Source of the DNA: JAFKFI01 sp963795435
GTDB taxonomy: Bacteria; Pseudomonadota; Alphaproteobacteria; Acetobacterales; Acetobacteraceae
Assembly (NCBI GenBank): GCA_963795435.1
Contig: CAWCHV010000009.1
Span: 186,001 to 250,000 of the forward strand
Length of the DNA: 64,000 nt
Direction of reading: 5' to 3'
In this document: positions 59,297 through 64,000 of the stretch, piece by piece
Layout: the number at the start of each line of letters is the position of its first letter
Position numbering within the stretch: position 1 is the first letter of the stretch
Translations under genes and position numbers: made by a program
The notes under the pieces: generated by a model
The model's database searches: none
Told to the model about the DNA's origin: nothing
What the model saw: the letters and a program-made list of their open reading frames with translations, nothing else

Positions 59297-60304
59297 TCAC
59301 GGTCCCGGCAGCGGCACGGCATAGGCGCGGAAGGGCAGCCTGGGCCTCCGGTCCTTCATCTTGGGATCGAGCAGATAAGGGAGCTGCCCTTCCAGGACCC
59401 AGGCCGTATTGCCGATCTGCGTCACTGAAACCGGGCCATCGTAGCCCTCCTTGAGCGTGTCGATCTTCGCTTGCTCGCCGTCCACCGTGACGCGATCGAG
59501 CCGGCCGGCGCCCTCGATCATCAGCAGCGTGTTCTTGCCGTACCGCCGCATCCCGTCGGGCAGCTGGATTGGACGTGACGTCTGCAGCTGCGTGATCTGT
59601 CCGGCGGCGCCGTTCCCGGTCACCTCGATCCGGAACAGTCCGTTGCCGTTGAAAGTATTGACATAGGCATTGCCGTCGCCGCCGAACGCGATGCCGTCGA
59701 GACCCGCGCCTCCCTTGACGGTGAAGCGCGGATCCGTGGCCCAGCTCTCGAGCTGATTGCTGCCGGGCCTCAGGCGAAGGACGTGCGGATTGAATGAGTT
59801 GGTGACATAGGCGGCGCCGTCCGGCCCGATCGCGATGTCGTTGCACAAGGTGCGCCCGCCCGGGAGCGCGACGCTGCCCTTCGGATCTCCGGTCTTGAGA
59901 TCGAAGGATTTCAGTGCGCTTCCCTTCGCGGTCCCTGGCGTGACCACCCCCATTCCCGACAAATCGTTGGAGCAAACCCAAAGCGTCCCGGAACGATCAT
60001 CGGCGAGGACACCGAGCGTGGATCGGCTGTCGTTCGCACCGGGCTTGATCCACGGCTCCGCCTTTGCATCGCCTGGGGCTACTCGGAAGATCCCGCCTTC
60101 GGCGAAGCTGCCGATGAAGATCGTACCGTCCGACGAGGATGATAGACTTTCGGGGAATGCGCGGTCGCCCGGAATTGCGATCTGCGATGGCTCCGCCGCG
60201 CCGGCTCCGCAGGCCAGCGCCACGAGGCCAGCGGCAACGAGGCCCAGCCAGGCAGGCCGTTCGTATCGGCACCCGATGTGAGATGAAAACGAACGGAAGG
60301 ACAT
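59297..60304 (-). CDS. Secreted SMP-30/gluconolactonase-like beta-propeller protein
   Basis: A 335-aa protein from MSFRSFSSHIGCRYERPAWL, with hydrophobic leader GLVAAGLVALACGAGAAE. Repeated blade motifs follow: SLSSSSDGTIFIGSFAEGGI, LGVLADDRSGTLWVCSNDLS, LCNDIAIGPDGAAYVTNSFN and LDGIAFGGDGNAYVNTFNGN. This matches the SMP-30/strictosidine-synthase-like six-bladed propeller, with metal-binding Asn/Asp in NDIAIGPDG. Probably periplasmic; lactonase activity is possible but unproven. Confidence 0.8.
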   Translation of the reverse strand: MSFRSFSSHIGCRYERPAWLGLVAAGLVALACGAGAAEPSQIAIPGDRAFPESLSSSSDGTIFIGSFAEGGIFRVAPGDAKAEPWIKPGANDSRSTLGVLADDRSGTLWVCSNDLSGMGVVTPGTAKGSALKSFDLKTGDPKGSVALPGGRTLCNDIAIGPDGAAYVTNSFNPHVLRLRPGSNQLESWATDPRFTVKGGAGLDGIAFGGDGNAYVNTFNGNGLFRIEVTGNGAAGQITQLQTSRPIQLPDGMRRYGKNTLLMIEGAGRLDRVTVDGEQAKIDTLKEGYDGPVSVTQIGNTAWVLEGQLPYLLDPKMKDRRPRLPFRAYAVPLPGP

Positions 60305-60451
60305 GGTTCTCTCCAGTTCGAGCAGACCTCGAAGTACGCGAACATCAGCCACGACGACGGGGACAGCGCGGCCATACCGCAGTCGCCTTGCCCTCCGGCG
60401 GCGGCGGGCGTGGCATTGTATAGCGCAGCCTGTCGAGCCGACCCAGGCATT

Positions 60452-61837
60452 CTACCCCATCAGGGTGGCCTCGAGGCAGATATCGTCGTGCTGAAACTGT
60501 GGCCGTTGGCGATCGCTGCACCGGTGCTGGTGATGCCGATCTCCCGCCGTGCATCGACCAGTGCTGTGTTTCGACTGGCGTAGCGCCTTGCCGCTTCCTA
60601 ATTCGATCCCGCTAGCAGGGGACATCTGCTTTCCGACAAGGGCCGGAACGCCTCGAACTCCAGGGACCGTCCTCACGACCCTGACCAAGTCCCATGGGCC
60701 GGTGGACTCGCTGGGCTTCTTCGCCTGTACGAGATACATGTCGTGCACCATCAGTCCGTCCTTACGCAGCACCCCGTGCTTCGTGAACATGTCCTCGATC
60801 GGCATCTCGCGCATCTTCGTCATGACCGCGTCGGCCTGGTCCGTTCCCGCCGCCCGGACGGCTTTGAGATAATGGAGGACGGCGGAGTAGACGCCCGCCT
60901 GCACGGCGTTCGGCATGGCGTTCTGCTGCGCGAAGAAGCGCTTCGACCACTCCTCCGCTTCCGAGCTCGCATCGGTGACCCAAGCTGCCGGGAAGAGCAA
61001 ACCGCCGGCCTCGTCGAGCCCGATCGCGCGTAGATCCGAGACGAACACAGCTGTGCCGACGATCCTCTGGCCCCGTTGCGAAAGGCCAAACTCGCGCGCC
61101 TGCTTGATCGTGTTGATCAGATCGGCGCCAGCGCCGGCGAACGCGATGAATTGGGCGCCAGAGGCCTGCGCGTCGATCAGAAACGGCGACATCTCCGCCG
61201 TATGCTGCGCGAAGCGGACGCTGCCCAGGACCTTCGCCCCGCGCGCTTGCAGGAACGGGGTGAGCGAGTTCTGCAGCGCCTCGCCGCCGGAGTTGTCGGC
61301 CGTGATGAAGAACCAAGTTGAGCCCGGCGAGGCCAACGAAGCGGCGACCGTCTTGCCGACCGCGTAGCTGTCGTAGGTCCAATGGGCTCCGTAAGCCGAG
61401 CACTGCTGGTTCGTGAGCACGTCCGTGGCTGCGGACGAGGTGATCGAAACGCGCTTCTTCTCGCCCGCAATCGCCTGAACTGCCAGGGCGACAGGGGAGC
61501 TCGGCAGATCGACAATCAGGCTTACGCCCTCGCGGTCGAACCAACGGCGCGCGATCGCGCCCGCGTTGTCCGGCTTGAGCTGAGGGTCTGCCGAGACGAC
61601 GCCGATCGGTTGGCCGAGCACCGACCCGCCGAAGTCGTGGACCGCCATCTCTGCGGCGACGACCGATCCACGACCACCGATATCCGCAAAGGGACCGCTT
61701 AGGTCAGTGAGCACGCCGATCTTGATGGGCTCCGTGGCGACCTGGGCACTCGCGGTCAGGGCATTCGTCAATGAGACTAGCGCGAACGCCAGCATGCCCC
61801 AGGTGAACGGTTTCGTGCGATTGTTCGGTGGCCTCAA
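60452..61837 (-). CDS. ABC transporter substrate-binding protein, branched-chain amino-acid type
   Basis: A 461-aa periplasmic binding protein with signal peptide (TWGMLAFALVSLTNALTASAQ), then EPIKIGVLTDLSGPFADIGG and the LivK-like fold (AVQAIAGEKKRVSITSSAAT; GSTWFFITADNSGGEALQNS; DLINTIKQAREFGLSQRGQR). Such proteins in this class often bind aromatic or carboxylic acids. The natural end should lie near VRTVPGVRGVPALVGKQMSP; the last ~50 residues are unusual (His/Arg/Gln-rich), so a frame change or lost stop near 60600 is likely. No permease or ATPase genes are adjacent. Confidence 0.88.
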   Translation of the reverse strand: MRPPNNRTKPFTWGMLAFALVSLTNALTASAQVATEPIKIGVLTDLSGPFADIGGRGSVVAAEMAVHDFGGSVLGQPIGVVSADPQLKPDNAGAIARRWFDREGVSLIVDLPSSPVALAVQAIAGEKKRVSITSSAATDVLTNQQCSAYGAHWTYDSYAVGKTVAASLASPGSTWFFITADNSGGEALQNSLTPFLQARGAKVLGSVRFAQHTAEMSPFLIDAQASGAQFIAFAGAGADLINTIKQAREFGLSQRGQRIVGTAVFVSDLRAIGLDEAGGLLFPAAWVTDASSEAEEWSKRFFAQQNAMPNAVQAGVYSAVLHYLKAVRAAGTDQADAVMTKMREMPIEDMFTKHGVLRKDGLMVHDMYLVQAKKPSESTGPWDLVRVVRTVPGVRGVPALVGKQMSPASGIELGSGKALRQSKHSTGRCTAGDRHHQHRCSDRQRPQFQHDDICLEATLMG

Positions 61838-61903
61838 TGGACGTTCTCCACTTGCGTCTCGTCGCGGTCGTCGGACCGGTGCAGCGCGCGCCGCGGCTCC
61901 CGC

Positions 61904-63325
61904 CTACAGAGGCGTATCGGGCTTGATCTCATGAAGAGACGTCAACGACGCAACCCGTTGCTGCCCATCGAGCTGCTTGATGGCGGCCAGCAGTCGTCGG
62001 GCACGATTCTCTCCGAGAATGTCGAGCGTCAGCTCGGAGAACTTGGCGTCGAGATCGGGTTCCGACATGGGGTTCTCCGCAGTCCCGATCGAGTCCTCGA
62101 CGAACACCCGCTCCGAGCTCCCGTCGCGGAATGTCCCGACCACCTCAGCCACGAACTTCGCCGGGTATCGGCGGTCGAGCTCGGGGCTCTCCGTAATCTT
62201 GATCAGTTTTGCGGTTCGCAGGATCTTGCCGCCCGGGCTCAAGTCGATCTTGCCTTCCAGGCAATCCCGGTGGACCTGATAGCCGTTGCCGAAGCCGAGC
62301 AGGGTGAACGCAAGCTCGACGGGAAGACTGTATTGAACGTGTTCGATCGTCTCAGGAACATAGGCTTGCGCGTTCTTGTTCCCCACGACGACGTTCGCCG
62401 ACCGCTGGATGAACAATTCCAGCCCGACGATGTCATCGGCGCGGTGGGCGAGCTGGCGGACGGCGTCGATATAAGCGTGGCAGCACCCACAGCAGAGATA
62501 CGGCTTGATCCAGACCTTTTCGATCTGCATCGGAGCCTCGGCGCTGAACCAGCTTGCATCCGTCTCGCTTACCTTCTTCTGGATGAAGCTCTGGTAGAAG
62601 CCCTTCGCGCCGCTCAGGTACGCGAGCGGACCGGTGATGCCTGCATCGGCCATCTGGGCAGACCTGATCCCGTTCCGCACGCCAATGCCTGAGTGTACCC
62701 GCTTTACGGAGCCGCCGGACGACGAGTATTCAGTGATGCCCGACGCATGGCTCGCCGCGATCGCGAGCGCGTGCCAGGTCGTCCGCTTATCGAATTTTCT
62801 GAGCTTAGCCGCGACCGCCGCCGCACCGTAAGTGGATAGGATCGCATGCGGGTGGAAGCCGCGGATCAGGAGCTCCGGAGCGGCGATCGATCCGATTCTC
62901 GTGTACACCTCATATCCGACGACCAAGGCGGTGAGGACCTCATCGAGCGTGGCACCCTGCTCCTCGCCGATTGCGAGCGCGGTCGCCACGACGCAGGAGC
63001 CCGGGTGACTCGCGCTCTGCCGGTGCGCGTCGTCGTATTCGAAGGCATGTCCATACGTTGCATTCACGAATGCGGCGTCCGCCGCGCAGAGGGTTTCCGC
63101 GCTCGCTGTGACGCGCGACGTCCCCGGTCGGCTCTCCGAGAGGGTGAAATCGAGCACCTGCTTGGACCACGGCAGCTGCGAGCAGCCGACCTGAAGACCG
63201 ATTTGATCCTCTATCAGCGTCCTGCAAGCGGCTCGCACCCGCTCGCTGAGAGACGCGGCCTCGAAGGCGTGGATGAAGTCAACGAGCGCCTGTTCGAGCG
63301 GGTATTGGGCTGACATGTCTTGCAT
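61904..63325 (-). CDS. MmgE/PrpD family protein
   Basis: A 473-aa member of the MmgE/PrpD (2-methylcitrate dehydratase-like) family: NATYGHAFEYDDAHRQSASH PG carries the substrate-handling His/Asp region; GYEVYTRIGSIAAPELLIRG FH, GITEYSSSGGSVKRVHSGI and YLCCGCCHAYIDAVRQLA are typical. Many members are not propionate enzymes but act on other hydroxy acids. It is upstream of the substrate-binding protein on the same strand (66 bp between them), so the two may form a uptake/catabolism unit. I start at ATG 63325. Confidence 0.88.
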   Translation of the reverse strand: MQDMSAQYPLEQALVDFIHAFEAASLSERVRAACRTLIEDQIGLQVGCSQLPWSKQVLDFTLSESRPGTSRVTASAETLCAADAAFVNATYGHAFEYDDAHRQSASHPGSCVVATALAIGEEQGATLDEVLTALVVGYEVYTRIGSIAAPELLIRGFHPHAILSTYGAAAVAAKLRKFDKRTTWHALAIAASHASGITEYSSSGGSVKRVHSGIGVRNGIRSAQMADAGITGPLAYLSGAKGFYQSFIQKKVSETDASWFSAEAPMQIEKVWIKPYLCCGCCHAYIDAVRQLAHRADDIVGLELFIQRSANVVVGNKNAQAYVPETIEHVQYSLPVELAFTLLGFGNGYQVHRDCLEGKIDLSPGGKILRTAKLIKITESPELDRRYPAKFVAEVVGTFRDGSSERVFVEDSIGTAENPMSEPDLDAKFSELTLDILGENRARRLLAAIKQLDGQQRVASLTSLHEIKPDTPL

Positions 63326-63476
63326 CACGGCACCTTCTGAGCAGCAGCAGGATAGCGGCGGGTGGCGGTTCTTGCCCGGCTGACGGGGTGCTTCTCCTCC
63401 TCGAACGGCTGCGGCTGCATTTTTCCCGATCCTCACTCCTGCCGCGCCGCGCAGGCTTGAACGGCAAATCCACTCA

Positions 63477-63512
63477 GACTACCTAACGTACATCAGGTTG
63501 CGACCGGTAGTC
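63477..63512. promoter_or_regulatory. Inverted repeat GACTACC-N22-GGTAGTC
   Basis: Two 7-bp arms flank 22 bp that themselves contain CCT...AGG symmetry, about 150 bp upstream of the MmgE/PrpD-family start. It may be an operator for a LysR- or GntR-type regulator not present in the window, or a stem-loop. The 63326-63737 gap otherwise shows no gene. Confidence 0.3.
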
Positions 63513-63737
63513 AATAGATGACGCAGCTTCATTCTGATTGTCTATTGGTGGTGGGGAAGTGCATGAGGCGACGAGGATGCGCCCGCGCTACCGCGGGACG
63601 CGACGCGATTATGAACTCGGAAAAGGGCGACAGGCCGCTGCCAACGGCTCACAATCGCGCGCCATCGCCGCCGAGTGGAACGGTCCATCCTGTGCGTCGC
63701 GGTCCGCCGCCCGGCGGACAAGAAGAGGGGCCATGTC

Positions 63738-64000
63738 ATGGACGTAACTGAGAGCGGGGCCGCGACGGGCACGACAGGGAAGGACGCTTTGGAAGCGCTG
63801 CTGAATGGCCGGCTCAGCTGCCGCGGCTTTCTCCAGCAGCCGGTCCGCCGCGGCGATATCAAACGGATGCTGGAGCTCGCCCAACGATCCCCGTCGTGGT
63901 GCAACTCGCAGCCGTGGCAGGTCCATGTCACGAGTGGCCCGGCCACCGAGCGGTTCCGTGAGAGCCTATGCGCCTATGCCACGTCCCAGGGCGGCGGGGC
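63738..64000 (+). CDS. Nitroreductase family protein, N-terminal part (runs off the window)
   Basis: From ATG 63738 the frame reads MDVTESGAATGTTGKDALEA, then LLNGRLSCRGFLQQPVRRGD, IKRMLELAQRSPSWCNSQPW and QVHVTSGPATERFRESLCAY. The R-x-S-x-R-x-F start and SPSW-x-N-x-QPW box contact FMN in nitroreductases. The last 100+ residues lie beyond the window. Divergent from the MmgE/PrpD gene. Confidence 0.88.
   Translation, partial: MDVTESGAATGTTGKDALEALLNGRLSCRGFLQQPVRRGDIKRMLELAQRSPSWCNSQPWQVHVTSGPATERFRESLCAYATSQGGG

Noticed and set aside
1..64000. CRISPR array, tRNA or rRNA genes
   Set aside because: No regularly spaced direct repeats and no tRNA or rRNA-like sequence were found by eye.

Overview
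The window is GC-rich (roughly two thirds G+C) chromosomal DNA of an alphaproteobacterium. The overall flavour (Ku/LigD repair genes, a fused CoxA-CoxC oxidase, DUF2161, TRAP transporters, CoA-transferase/SDR catabolic genes, ISAs1/IS630/IS701/IS1634 debris) suggests Rhodospirillales/Acetobacteraceae; that placement is an inference from gene content, since no rRNA or tRNA gene was seen. Two things stand out: the high density of broken genes (about 20 frameshifts or in-frame stops, many truncations) and the amount of insertion-sequence material, with large intact genes lying between.

Layout. 0-6.5 kb: end of a VapC-like toxin, small hypotheticals, DUF3072, then the non-homologous end-joining pair Ku (intact) and LigD (three frame breaks) flanking a dead SRAP gene. 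6.7-8.4 kb: IS630 copy 1 nested in older IS debris. 8.5-16.7 kb: membrane-anchored patatin-like lipase, broken DUF2161, MFS and PEP-CTERM genes, and a plasmid-like patch (ParA tail, HicA-HicB). 16.7-20.3 kb: IS30 inside IS3 inside an IS630-type element. 20.6-27.9 kb: a terminal oxidase group (coxB, fused coxAC, small membrane proteins, ctaG, CopD-like protein, DUF2231), a ferric-reductase-like flavocytochrome and a dead GntP permease. 28.0-29.9 kb: XthA, an alpha/beta hydrolase and a short selW-like gene whose redox motif is Cys-Gly-Met-UGA, followed by a SECIS-like hairpin. 29.9-36.9 kb: remnants (ManC, CheB, IS630), a decayed TRAP transporter, IS630 copy 2 in the opposite orientation to copy 1, an ISAs1 element, fragments of IS701/IS110/IS1634 and a frameshifted dodecin.

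36.9-45.2 kb: Kup potassium transporter divergent from an MscS channel, an XRE-cupin regulator divergent from a tandem-cupin protein, integrase remnants, a GFA-family protein and a 5'-truncated diheme cytochrome. 45.2-55.5 kb: a catabolic-looking cluster with an HxlR regulator and repeated modules of SDR, DsbA-like (2-hydroxychromene-2-carboxylate isomerase type) protein, GST and CaiB/BaiF CoA-transferase, plus broken thiolase, enoyl-CoA hydratase and PanE-like genes. Four promoters here carry a 17-bp palindrome of the form GTTC-N7-GAAC, which suggests one regulon, possibly of the HxlR protein. Several genes in the cluster are cut at rearrangement junctions. 55.5-64 kb: a membrane protein, class I fructose-bisphosphate aldolase, exported MsrA, an SMP-30-like protein, a branched-chain-type ABC substrate-binding protein, a MmgE/PrpD-family protein and the start of a nitroreductase.

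The strongest candidate for an overlooked gene is the UGA-containing selW-like gene at 29.65 kb. The most interesting system-level observation is the SDR/isomerase/GST/CaiB cluster with shared operators, whose SDRs carry Phe where the catalytic Tyr is expected.
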